In this document: positions 35,701 to 44,990 of the stretch, in pieces | Layout of the letters: each line of letters starts with the position of its first letter | Position numbering within the stretch: position 1 is the stretch's first letter | Assembly (NCBI GenBank): GCA_914767715.1 | Contig: OU612072.1 | Span: 1-64,000, forward strand | Reading direction: 5' to 3' | DNA from: Membranipora membranacea | Taxonomy: Eukaryota; Bryozoa; Gymnolaemata; Cheilostomatida; Membraniporidae | Length of the DNA stretch: 64,000 nucleotides | Position numbers and translations under genes: made by a program | Notes under the pieces: model-generated | Told to the model about the DNA's origin: nothing | Database searches by the model: none | The model's input: only the letters and a program-made list of their open reading frames with translations

Positions 35701-38700
35701 GATCTGTTTGAGAGACTCACACTTACTTATCTGTTTGAGATACTCACACATACCTATCTGTTTGAAAGACTCACACATACCTATCTGTTTGAGAGACTCA
35801 CACATACCTACCTGTTTGAGAGACTCACACATACCTATCTGTTTGAGAGACTCACACATACCTATCTGTTTGAGAGACTCACACATACCTATCTGTTTTA
35901 GAGACTCACACTTACCTATCTGTTTGAGAGACTCACACTTACTTATCTGTTTGAGAGACTCACACTTACCTCTCTGTTTGAGAGACTCATACATACCTAT
36001 CTGTTTGAAAGACTCACACATACCTATCTGTTTAAGAGACTCACACATACCTATCTGTTTGAGAGACTCACACATACCTACCTGTTTGAGAGACTCACAC
36101 ATACCTATCTGTTTGAGAGACTCACACATACCTATCTGTTTTAGAGACTCCCACTTACCTATCTGTTTGAGAGACTCACACATACCTATCTGTTTGAGAG
36201 ACTCACACATACCTACCTGTTTGAGAGACTCACACATACCTATCTGTTTGAGAGACTCACACATACCTATCTGTTTTAGAGACTCACACTTACCTATCTG
36301 TTTGAGAGACTCACACATACCTATCTGTTTGAGAGACTCACATTTACCTATCTGTTTTAGAGACTCACACTTACCTATCTGTTTGAGAGACTCACACATA
36401 CCTATCTGTTTGAGAGACTCACACATACCTACCTGTTTGAGAGACTCACACATACCTATCTGTTTGAGAGACTCACACATACCTCTCTGTTTTAGAGACT
36501 CACACTTACCTATCTGTTTGAAAGACTCACACATACCTATCTGTTTAAGAGACTCACACATACCTATCTGTTTGAGAGACTCACACATACCTATCTGTTT
36601 TAGAGACTCACACTTACCTATCTGTTTGAGAGACTCACACATACCTATCTGTTTGAGAGACTCACACATACCTACCTGTTTGAGAGACTCACACATACCT
36701 ATCTGTTTGAGAGGATTGGTAGTCTGTGCATTATCCTGGCCTCCTGAGATACTCAGATCACATCTGTTACCCCACAATGATAGCTGAAAAATAAACATGA
36801 GACGAATATTACCTAGGCTCTTAGTAACAACTTGAGCTGAATGAGAGATAAACATAAACAATACTAAAGCTTCATCTTAGCGGTCCCACTGAGATAAGAA
36901 ACTGGATCTAATAAGGATCTAATAAGGGCACACAAATAATCATCGTACGATAAGTGCTAAAGCTGTATCTCATATATGCTAATATTGAGCAGATCTCATA
37001 GTGACTTAAGAAATTACAAGTGGGATAGTTATTCCATATTCCATGTTCTATGAGCATCACGCCAATTGGTTTAGATGGTTTTGTCCCATTGAAAGGACTC
37101 AATCATTTGCAGTATAGACATTTTATCATATTTATTATATAACAATCAGTGAAGATGATGACCTCCTACAATCACAACCTAGTCCGCCTCAACACAACAT
37201 CCTAATTCTTATAAGTGGTAAAATTTCTCATATAACAATATTCCCATAATGCACCATTAACGGATTAGGGATATAATGCCGATCTCATCATCACATTACG
37301 ACCAATCATGAGTTAGAGGAGCTCTCACTCCATCGAACAATATCGATGTATCTTTCAGAAAATAGCATTGTGGGATACTGTCTTGCCAAATTTAACATGA
37401 ATTATATAAATATATATATTATATATGTAGCACACTATAGATTCACTTTGAGTGTTTATAACCAACCCATTCAGGTTGGTTTACTCAGCGCAATAGCAAT
37501 AAGATTACTCCTTAAAGTGACAGTCCTACTAGGCCATGTATGGTTTTAAAGATGTCAGGCTGAAAAGTCATTAGGGCATATGAAATAAAACAGCATGTGA
37601 TCCTAATTGCAGTAAAACTGCTGCAAAGTCTGAAAATTGGGATCATAGTGGATCATAGTAATTTATTGCCTCCCCCTGATCCTTGCTAAAATAATTGAGA
37701 AAAGAACTAATTGTTATTTTCTACAACTTTCATTCTTTTTATTATTTTTATTGCTCTACAAACTCACAATATTTGATTTACTGATTTACTGGGGTAACGT
37801 ATCCACTTTTCTAATAGTATTGAACCTTTAACAGATAACTCCATCCTCTTGCAGTTCGATTGAGTCAGCTTACAATGGAAAAATGCAAAGAGAACATTTG
37901 ATCTGCTCTTTGGCACCAATCTCAGAGTTTGACTGCAAGCAGTCTGCAATAGATGGTCGATATCTGGAGGAATAATTAGAACTATTATCTCACCTCAAAG
38001 AATTCTCTCAGTACAGTTTTAACATCAGTAATATCTGTGGGAGGAGAGCTTAGCTGTGAGCTCATATGATCTATAACGATCCTGATGGGGCCCTCGGACG
38101 TGTCCCAGCTTCTGTTCTTAGATTGTGAGAACGGGTCAAAACTGACTAAATGGCGACTGAAAATAAATATTTACACTCATCAAACTTAACATATAAGAGA
38201 AAAATGTGTTGCGGTTAATATTGCTAAGTGTGTTTGTTTTAAGTTTTAGGGAAGCCAGAGTTAGGGCAGAGGTAGGGCAGAGTTAGGGCAGAGGTAGGGC
38301 AGAGGTAAGACAGAGGTAGGGCAGAGCTAGGGCAGAGTTAGGGCAGGGTTAGGGCAGAGCTAGGGCAGAACTAGGGCAGAATTAGGGCAGAGGTAGGGCA
38401 GAGTTAGGGCAGAGGTAGGGCAGATTTAGGGCAGAGGTAGGGCAGAGGTAGGGCAGAGTTAGGGCAGAGGTAGGGCAGAGGTAAGACAGAGGTAGGGCAG
38501 AGCTAGGGCAGAGTTAGGGCAGGGTTAGGGCAGAGCTAGGGCAGAACTAGGGCAGAATTAGGGCAGAGGTAGGGCAGAGTTAGGGCAGAGGTAGGGCAGA
38601 TTTAGGGCAGAGGTAGGGCAGAGTTAGGGCAGAGTTAGGGCAGAGGTAGGGCAGAGGTAGGGCAGAGGTAGGGCAGAGTTAGGGCAGAGTTAGGGCAGAT

Positions 38701-41700
38701 GTATATTACCTGGAGTGTAGTGCGGATGTAATCTGTCTGTACATAAAACACTCGGAGTGAAGCCAGGCAGAATTAAACCATGTCAGCTCATGACCTGTAA
38801 TAAATTCATATAACCAGCTTTATATATATAAGTATACCATGAGCCCTGGCTGCTAGTAGGAGTATTTCATTAACAACCACAACTATATGGTGAGGGTGTA
38901 TTGTAGATGATTAAGAAATGCTGCTGCCAGAAACCATAGTTATATCACTAATATAAGAGCTGTATAGAGATCGATCACATCTGCCCTACAAGGGTACAGT
39001 CAAGAGGAGTCCCAATGATTAGAATGATTCAGGAGCAGAAATCATCATTGAACCCAATTATTAAATTGTTTGAGCTTTTAGCTGTTCATTTTTGTCATAA
39101 TAACTTTTATCGCTTTTTTAATTTAATGTTAATGTTTGTCACACCCTCGAAGCTTTTGTAGTGCTAGAATTACCTAATTAGGAACAAGCTGGATGACTAA
39201 TAAACATTTATAGACTCAATGTTGAGAAAAATGTAGGCCCTAAACTATCTTTGATCCTTACCCCACACACTGATATCATACCACACTGTAGATACTTACC
39301 ACACTGTAGGTACTTACCACACTGTAGATACATACCACACTGTAGGTACACACCACACTGTAGGTACACACCACACTGTAGATACATACCACACTGTAGA
39401 TACTTACCACACTGTAGGTACACACCACACTGTAGATACATACCACACTGTAGGTACTTACCACACTGTAGGTACACACCACACTGTATATACACACCAC
39501 ACTGTAGGTACACACCACACTGAAGATACATACCACACTGTATATACACACCACACTGTAGATACATACCACACTGTATATACACACCACACTGTAGATA
39601 CTTACCACACTGTTGGGTGACGACACTAAGATAATTATTCCACAGTTGAGAATCAGGGAGAGAATCTTCCACTCCACCCAGCTCCTTATTAGTCATCATC
39701 TCATATCTCATCTTAGAAAGTTTACCGATCACTGCTTTAACATCCTCACCTCCTTCCTATATCAGTATAAGTATCAGACAGTATAATCCCATAATGCATT
39801 GCTCTCATTAAAAACACAGTTTAACAAGGCGAAGGCAATAATATATTAGTTATCTGTCCAATATGAACAATGATTGTAATGTATGACAGCCCTGACAGTC
39901 TCCCTGTATGATAGGTCTGACAGTCTGTCTGATGTATGATAGGCCTGACAGTCTCTCTGATGTATGATAGGCCTGACAGTCTCTCTGATGTATGATAGGC
40001 CTGACAGTCTGTCTGATGTATGATAGGCCTGACAGTCTGTCTGATGTATGATAGGTCTGACAGTCTCCCTGTATGATAGGTCTGACAGTCTCTCTGATGT
40101 ATGATAGGCCTGACAGTCTCTCTGATGTATGATAGGCCTGACAGTCTGTCTGATGTATGATAGGCCTGACAGTCTGTCTGATGTATGATAGGCCTGACAG
40201 TCTCTCTGACCTATGATAGGTCTGACAGTCTCTCTGATGTATGATAGGCCTGACAGTCTCTCTGATGTATGATAGGCCTGACAGTCTCTCTGATGTATGA
40301 TAGGCCTGACAGTCTGTCTGATGTATGATAGGCCTGACAGTCTGTCTGATGTATGATAGGTCTGACAGTCTCCCTGTATGATAGGCCTGACAGTCTCTCT
40401 GATGTATGATAGGCCTGACAGTCTGTCTGATGTATGATAGGCCTGACAGTCTGTCTGATGTATGATAGGCCTGACAGTCTCTCTGATGTATGATAGGCCT
40501 GGCAGTCTCTCTGACGTATGATAGGCCTGACAGTCTCTCTGATGTATGATAGGCCTGACAGTCTCTCTGATGTATGATAGGCCTGACAGTCTCTCTGATG
40601 TATGATAGGCCTGACAGTCTGTCTGATGTATGATAGGCCTGACAGTCTCTCTGATGTATGATAGGTCTGACAGTCTGTCTGATGTATGATAGGCCTGACA
40701 GTCTCTCTGATGTATGATAGGTCTGACAGTCTCTCTGATGTATGATAGGCCTGACAGTCTCTCTGATGTATGATAGGCCTGACAGTCTATCTGATGTATG
40801 ATAGGTCTGACAGTCTCTCTGATGTATGATAGGTCTGACAGTCTGTCTGATGTATGATAGGTCTGACAGTCTGTCTGATGTATGATAGGCCTGACAGTCT
40901 CTCTGATGTATGATAGGCCTGACAGTCTCTCTGATGTATGATAGGCCTGACAGTCTCTCTGATGTATGATAGGCCTGACAGTCTCTCTGATGTATGATAG
41001 GTCTGACAGTCTGTCTGATGTATGATAGGTCTGACAGTCTGTCTGATGTATGATAGGCCTGACAGTCTCTCTGATGTATGATAGGCCTGACAGTCTCTCT
41101 GATGTATGATAGGCCTGACAGTCTCTCTGATGTATGATAGGCCTGACAGTCTCTCTGATGTATGATAGGCCTGACAGTCTCGCTGATGTATGATAGGCCT
41201 GACAGTCTCTCTGACGTATGATAGGCCTGACAGTCTCCCTGTATGATAGGTCTGACAGTCTGTCTGATGTATGATAGGTCTGACAGTCTCTCTGTTGTAT
41301 GATAGGCCTGACAGTCTCTCTGACGTATGATAGGTCAGTTCACTCACTCACTCTAATAACTCAGTTACTGTTAGTAACACACCCTGTTCGACTGACTCCT
41401 AATTAACATAGTCCTCTTAACTCAAATCCCCTCCCAAACCCCTCTGACCCCACTGTCTGCCCCCTGACCTCATAGTCTACCCTCTGACCTTACAGTCTGC
41501 CCCCTGACCCCATAGTCTACCCTCTGACCCCACAGTCTGCCCTCTGACCCCACAGTCTGCCCTCTGACCCCACAGTCTGCCCTCTGACCCCACAGTCTGC
41601 CCTCTGACCCCACAGTCTGCCCTCTGACCCCACAGTCTGCCCTCTGACCTTGTCATATTGTTGAGTTATGGAGTCCTTCTGTTTATGAAGAGTATCAATA

Positions 41701-41754
41701 ACTGTAACCAGTATTGCAGGTAATCTATCCTTAATCGTCTTATACGCAAATGAT
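17478..41754 (-). CDS. ARMT1: ARMT1-like damage-control phosphatase (DUF89, subfamily III), nine exons, N-terminus missing
   Basis: DUF89 enzymes are metal-dependent phosphatases that clear damaged or excess sugar phosphates; the human member was also reported as a protein-glutamate methyltransferase acting on PCNA. Exons on the minus strand are 41754-41649, 39756-39606, 38794-38710, 38156-37994, 36783-36699, 35571-35449, 30683-30474, 18885-18766 and 17785-17478. They join in phase to 1351 nt, giving 449 residues, close to the roughly 440 usual for the family. SFAYKTIKDRLPAIL opens the conserved N-terminal bundle. SLWGNRCDLSISGG, IILDNAGFELLSD and IFKGDLNYRKLLGD are the three metal/phosphate-site motifs, and the Asn-Asp, Asp-Asn and Asp residues are all present. 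NPAPVSSLRTLKSD is the conserved C-terminal segment. The first exon (about 10-15 residues) was not found. The introns hold large private arrays and one LINE. Confidence 0.9.
17977..18006. repeat. Short GC-rich hairpin
   Basis: Arms GGGAGGGTGG and CCACCCTCCC flank a 6-bp AT-rich loop in the last ARMT1 intron. Resembles the inverted form of 15575-15604. Nothing else is recognised from 18007 to 18620. Confidence 0.65.
18628..18718. repeat. Short degenerate repeat, about five copies
   Basis: Units of roughly 18 bp, AGACAAGCTGCCCAGC with variants, begin about 50 bp into the intron after ARMT1 exon H. They do not contain the donor. Confidence 0.7.
18766..18885 (-). CDS. ARMT1: ARMT1 exon H
   Basis: The acceptor ATATTTCAG is followed by GT ACT TTT. 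Encodes GTFVFKKDSYWTLPLDFSEM and NLYSLLAKSQLLIFK plus one base at AAAG|GTCAGT. Separated from exon G by an 11.6-kb intron. Confidence 0.88.
18893..19125. repeat. ARMT1: 24-bp array at the ARMT1 exon H acceptor
   Basis: About ten units of CATACACAGTAAGTCATC plus GTGTTA (plus strand). The last unit runs into the acceptor region of exon H: minus-strand TTACTGTGTATGT units precede TTACTGTATATTTCAG, so the true acceptor tract looks like a modified unit end. Confidence 0.85.
19126..30412. repeat. 32-bp satellite, about 350 copies, in an ARMT1 intron
   Basis: Unit (plus strand) ACCTAACTCAGTAACAGTAC followed by AGSTGAGACRGG. Periodicity of exactly 32 bp holds over 11.3 kb with very few indels. Variation is mostly at two sites: AGGTGAG or AGCTGAG, and GACAGG, GACGGG or GACAAG. 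Rare variants (CCTGACT, CCTTACT, AACACTAC, AACTGTAC, AGTAAAGC) mark longer duplications. Rare variants become dense toward 29.4-30.3 kb, the usual picture of an older array edge. No coding capacity: every frame has stops. Confidence 0.97.
30474..30683 (-). CDS. ARMT1: ARMT1 exon G
   Basis: The acceptor TTGAAG is followed by GG TTC GAG, completing NAGFELLSDLCLGEVLLS. It continues SYPWFVSDTMQHDVQ and ends AID plus one base at GATG|GTGAGA. The upstream intron side has an ACAAT microsatellite. The huge 32-bp array begins about 60 bp into the downstream intron. Confidence 0.9.
31097..32230 (+). pseudogene. LINE endonuclease domain, broken
   Basis: One frame runs from 31097 to 32230, interrupted only by the TAG at 31358-31360. 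It covers most of an APE-like endonuclease. After about 32150 homology continues in another frame. Confidence 0.8.
32960..33822. other. Nested insertion in the LINE
   Basis: RT coding similarity stops at about 32958 (codons for LYSIKD) and resumes at about 33825 with the codons for LSNHLIHIIDSFLDDRFQ, the residues expected next. The intervening 860 bp show no coding similarity and no evident terminal repeats. Probably a non-autonomous element inserted after the LINE. Confidence 0.65.
33829..34581 (+). pseudogene. LINE reverse transcriptase, C-terminal half
   Basis: A 250-codon open frame from the palm (TPQGTIMGP, YADDLTLIS) into the thumb. The N-terminal RT part lies upstream of the 860-bp interruption, in pieces at 32149-32718 and 32880-32958. 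Confidence 0.85.
34968..35449. repeat. ARMT1: 41-bp array containing the ARMT1 exon F donor
   Basis: About 12 units. On the minus strand each has the core CTGGTAAGTAAGTACAGTG (or CAGGTAAG...), then AATAACTCAACC and GATATCAC. The real donor GCTG|GTAAGTAAGTACAGTG is the first member. Each unit carries a palindrome such as CCTGTGATATCACAGG (16 bp, perfect) or a near version. Confidence 0.92.
35449..35571 (-). CDS. ARMT1: ARMT1 exon F
   Basis: The acceptor TTGCAG is followed by GT CAG TTA. Encodes QLDDKLLVDDFDELWSYL and RRIDIILDNA plus one base. The Asp-Asn of the second motif sits at the exon end. The donor GCTG|GTAAGTAAG lies in a 41-bp array. Confidence 0.9.
35690..36699. repeat. ARMT1: 27-bp array containing the ARMT1 exon E donor
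   Basis: About 37 units, on the minus strand CAAACAGATAGGTATGTG then TGAGTCTCT. The real exon end plus donor (CAGATAG|GTATGTG) is the first unit, and each later unit repeats it with GTATGT or GTAAGT. A few have lost the GT or changed flanking bases. Being 27 bp, units keep frame: the minus strand is open across the whole array, encoding repeats of KQIGMCESL. The plus strand is open too. Confidence 0.95.
36699..36783 (-). CDS. ARMT1: ARMT1 exon E
   Basis: The acceptor TTTTTCAG is followed by LSLWGNRCDLSISGGQD and the exon ends LKQI plus one base at ATAG|GTATGTG. It holds the first metal-site motif (Asn and Asp of WGNRCDLS). The last eleven exon bases and the donor are the seed of the adjoining 27-bp array. 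Confidence 0.9.
36784..37993. other. ARMT1 intron D: no array, no gene recognised
   Basis: Ordinary AT-rich intron sequence with only chance open frames. It contrasts with the array-filled introns on both sides. Confidence 0.5.
37994..38156 (-). CDS. ARMT1: ARMT1 exon D
   Basis: The acceptor TATTTTCAG is followed by T CGC CAT. Encodes RHLVSFDPFSQSKNRSWD and TDVKTVLREFFE and ends GAG|GTGAGA in phase 0. The intron that follows has no array. Confidence 0.85.
38257..38699. repeat. 11-bp array (TTAGGGCAGAG type) in an ARMT1 intron
   Basis: About 40 units AGAGTTAGGGC / AGAGGTAGGGC with further variants. A block of 16 units (176 bp) is repeated in order: the rare GTAAGACAG unit occurs at 38305 and 38481. 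The array starts about 10 bp after the exon C donor and ends about 100 bp before the exon D acceptor. Confidence 0.92.
38710..38794 (-). CDS. ARMT1: ARMT1 exon C
   Basis: Encodes GHELTWFNSAWLHSECFMYR and QITSALHS, aligning with the WF.SPWL..EC.MYR segment of the family. The acceptor is TTATTACAG and the donor CTCCAG|GTAATA. An 11-bp array starts about 10 bp into the intron. Confidence 0.87.
39288..39606. repeat. ARMT1: 18-bp array containing the ARMT1 exon B donor
   Basis: About 18 units, on the minus strand CAGTGTGGTAAGTATCTA with variants GTACCTAC, GTGTGTAC and GTATGTAT. The true exon end CAGTGTG|GTAAGTA is the first unit. Eighteen bases is six codons, and the minus strand stays open in the ARMT1 frame as repeats of CGKYLQ. 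Confidence 0.93.
39606..39756 (-). CDS. ARMT1: ARMT1 exon B
   Basis: The acceptor CTGATATAG is followed by EGGEDVKAVIGKLSKMRYE, and the exon continues DSQLWNNYLSVVTQQC plus one base. The donor CAGTGTG|GTAAGTA is itself the start of an 18-bp repeat. Confidence 0.88.
39885..41337. repeat. 28-bp array in ARMT1 intron A
   Basis: About 52 units of GATGTATGATAGGCCTGACA plus GTCTSTCT, including several short ones (CTCCCTGTATGATAGG). Blocks of several units recur in the same order. The minus strand is open for 186 codons because three units (84 bp) have no stop. This is not a gene. Confidence 0.95.
41455..41648. repeat. ARMT1: 20-bp array at the ARMT1 exon A donor
   Basis: About nine units CCTCTGACCCCACAGTCTGC (plus strand). 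On the minus strand each begins GGTCAGAGG, and the real donor AAG|GTCAGAGG is the junction of the first. Distal units toward 41455 are more diverged. Confidence 0.9.
41649..41754 (-). CDS. ARMT1: ARMT1 exon A (first recognised)
   Basis: The acceptor ATCTTTGTAG is followed by A TCA TTT GCG. It encodes SFAYKTIKDRLPAIL and ITQQYDK and ends AAG|GTCAGA in phase 0. The frame is also open upstream to an ATG at 41795 (MFDTYNIPYTYLCR), which would be an intronless start. That reading is doubted because the same bases form part of a repeat. Both edges carry tandem repeats. Confidence 0.85.
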
Positions 41755-41755
41755 C

Positions 41756-41920
41756 TACAAAGATAAGTATAGGGTATATTATAAGTATCAAACATTACTA
41801 GACTGTGATCTACAACGATAAAGTATCAAACATTACTGGACTGTGATCTACAAAGATAAAGTATCAAACATTACTAGACTGTGATCTACAACGATTAAGT
41901 ATCAAACATTACTAGACTGC
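41756..41920. repeat. ARMT1: Duplicated exon A acceptor, 38-bp units
   Basis: The minus-strand acceptor-plus-exon start TTTGTAG|ATCA at 41752-41759 is repeated near 41807, 41845 and 41883, with exact 38-bp spacing between the last three. Each copy has TTATCNTTGTAGATCA with a pyrimidine-poor tract. Confidence 0.85.
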
Positions 41921-44893
41921 GTTCACTTCAGAGCACTTTCTCACAAACAAAATGTAAAGTGCAACCTAAGTTTTAGATCCGCATATAGTCAAGCTGCGCA
42001 ATACCTCAAATCTATTTTAAAACTAAACGCCCACCTCCACTTGCAAATGTAATGGTAGCAAATGATGTATGAATGGTGAGGAATAGGCCTATGTGTACTC
42101 TGGACATGTATGTCGGCTGGAGGACCGGCTGTAAGAACGCCCACATACAGTACATACAGAAAATACAGAATATCAGTACTGAGACTGCTCAATACGTCTT
42201 GTTTAAAAATTTGCCAAGCCCTGCTTCTTATTATGATATTCACGAGTGTATGGTATCATCAACATTACAAAGATTTTGCCACTTTAAATGGGAACTAAAA
42301 ACTATCCCTGCTGAAGGGTGTTGTTAGACATGTGGCGGGCGCTTGAGTTACACAACCTGTACGAGTTAATATGTTATTACACCCAACCAAGGCTTTCTGC
42401 ATTGATCATGGCTCGGTCATCATCATAATTACCAAATGTTACTCTTAGCTGTAATTATTCCAGTAGGAATTATCTCAGCTAGCCAGAGCAATAGCACATT
42501 GAATATTTGAGTTGACACTCGGAAAAGGTGGCTTGCAAGCATGGGCATAGCTCTGGGAACTGGTGCGCTCTTGGTTGTCGCTGGCTGAATCCCGAAACCT
42601 TGACTGGCGTTCTGGGATGTCGTCAGCTTAGCCGGAAAACAAATGACTGGTGGTGTTACTTCACTTATATTGAGATGGAGATGGTTCACGGGCTATTACT
42701 AGCTAGCTAGTCACTGCGTAACTGATCCAAACAACGATACTCATATTGAGATCATACAAATGGTTTACCGGCCATTACTTCTAACCAGAGCTCAAACAAA
42801 ATTGACCTAAACAACTAAACATACATGGTCCATACTACTAATCACACACATTGGGATCCATTCCAATCATACTCTCACCCGCACATACTGACTGACAAAC
42901 TCGGCATCTATCAATCAGGTTAATACTATCTGTTTCAACTCAGGGGGGGGGGGGGTCTTTCAATTTGAAACAGCCAAAACTTCAATCTGATCGCCCACTC
43001 AGGTAGTGAGCAATACCTGCTAGGCCTTGACTTTGAAATCGCTCAGCCAGTCATTGATGGGACTATATATACATTCTGAGTGGGCGATTTGGGGATGAAT
43101 TTGTCTAGTTGAAGGACCAGGTGAGTGACAATTTTGAGCGATGTCATAATGATAGTGCTAACTTGCTTTAGCAATGCTTTGCTGCTCTCTGCAATTGAAA
43201 TACCCCCACCCCAGCTTATTCCATACACCTTAGCATAGGGCTAAGTTGACTAACACGGGAGAATGGTTGAACCACCCCTGTGTTACATCCGCTTACACAG
43301 TGGTGTAGGGACATGTCTAAGGCTATAGCATACTTGCAAGGCCCTTGCCTTGTTGACGCTCAAAGTCAAAATGAAATTTGAAGGTACATCTTCTCACCCC
43401 TCTATGGAAGTGGACAATCTTTCTGGAAGCTCCATAATATTCAGCTGCTGAGATGAAGTGAAGCACACAAACAACGGATCTTGTCATTTACAAAACCAAA
43501 TATATGAGACTTTGAGTAAGAATCTGCTCACTACTAACTAAACACACTCTAAACTTCTCCCTCGTCAGTTACAGAATCGACAACAATATTCTTAACCGGA
43601 TACACATGGGTGCGCATGGTGCTGTGTTAGTAAACAGTTGCACATGGCAATATTTCATGAATTTTGGTAACATAACTCCTAACCTTACAGAAAAAGACAA
43701 TTTCTATATCGGGCACAGGGGGAGGGGATGTCTATGTTGGTATATGGCGTCCGTATTAATTGCCAACTGACTTTTGGGTAATTATTTTATTTAGAAGACG
43801 TTAACCTATAAGAATACTGACAATGTAACGATAGAACAGGACAAACAAGACAAAAAAAACAATAAACAAAGTACACGAATTACAAAATGAATTTAAGCTC
43901 TTAAAATTATTGATAGGAGAGGACGTTGAACATAGACTTAATATACTATGACGTTGAAGTAACCAGCTGTTGTCCAGAACATAACTCCTCCAAGCTAATA
44001 ATTAACTCCGCTAAAATGGGTATAAATATGGTCTTATATAAAGTTTGTTTGTATGATAATAATGAATATGGAACACTTGACATAATAATATGCGTTCAAA
44101 ATTAAGTTACAGCCATAGCAATTGATAGAAATCTCTACAAACAGTTTGGTGTAGGGTTCTATTACATTTCTTGGAGCAATTTGAAAACATGATAAACGTA
44201 AATAAATTTACTGGTGGCCAGATATAAACCTTCCTCTTGCTGAGCCGCCACGTGTAATAATCCTGGCTGATGGTTAAAACAAATGAGTCATAGTCATAGC
44301 TATAGAACTCAGAACAATAGGAAAGCGCAAACAGCTGAGAGAAATAGCAAGCTGCTATAGCTATGTTTGTTATAATGAAGACCTTTAATAATAAATTAGC
44401 TTAATTAACTGGTCTTTTAAATTTCTTCTTACATCAAAAAAAAAAATTTGTAATAAAAATGTCCATCCCAAAGCAATGTCCTATCCTCCCTGATTGGCAG
44501 ATGCAGTTTTATGAAGAAGAAAAAACATAGTCCGTGTAGCAGGCCAGAGATAATATTTCAGGTAGGTATGTTAGGTAATAGAACAAGTATGTTCCCTCTG
44601 TGGTGGCGGACTGGTGCCAATCTGCAGTAAGCTATGAGCGTACTGTATATGTCTATACACCGCTTGTATATTTTGATCCACTCATATCAGCTGCTGACCT
44701 GCTGCTATGTGGTAGTGTCGTTCATTGACTATCGGAGTTGTGCCTTTTGTTTTGGGAGAGTACAACTCATTCTTTCTCACAACAACAAGCCGCACGCATA
44801 ATAATGCTTCTCAAACGGAAATCAGAATTAAATGCATTTATATGTGTTACACCATAGTAATGCCTCACATGATGTAGAATCGAATCCGCTACA
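41921..44893. other. No gene recognised; ARMT1 first exon probably here or beyond
   Basis: Only short open frames of no known family. A run of about 13 G lies at 42943-42955. The missing ARMT1 start exon (minus strand, about 10-15 codons, ending two bases into a codon before GT) could not be picked out with confidence. Confidence 0.35.
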
Positions 44894-44990
44894 TTTCGCC
44901 AATGTTATCTCTGGCCCGATCACAATTTGCCAAAGACATTTTGCCAATCTCATTTTGCCAATCATATTTTGCCAATCACATTTCGCCAAC
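44894..44990. repeat. Degenerate short repeat (TTTTGCCAATCA type)
   Basis: Six or so copies of TTTYGCCAAT spaced 15-22 bp apart, just left of the large satellite. Confidence 0.7.

Noticed and set aside
35662-36861. Open frames of 399 codons (minus) and 368 codons (plus) as independent genes
   Set aside because: Both are readings of the stop-free 27-bp array. The minus frame merely extends ARMT1 exon E through its intron.
38257-38699. Interstitial telomere
   Set aside because: TTAGGG occurs once per 11-bp unit, not as a hexamer array, so it is a minisatellite that happens to contain the motif.
40787-41347. 186-codon minus-strand frame with a 28-residue repeat
   Set aside because: Three 28-bp units form an 84-bp stop-free cycle. 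No signal of a start, splice site or domain.
41755-41795. ARMT1 start codon at 41795 giving an intronless N-terminus
   Set aside because: The frame is open and the length is about right, but the bases belong to the 38-bp repeat carrying the acceptor, and a good acceptor lies at 41755-41756. Kept as an alternative only.
41989-43228. Several 60-90-codon frames on both strands
   Set aside because: Overlapping, AT-rich, no recognisable motif or splice context. Expected by chance.
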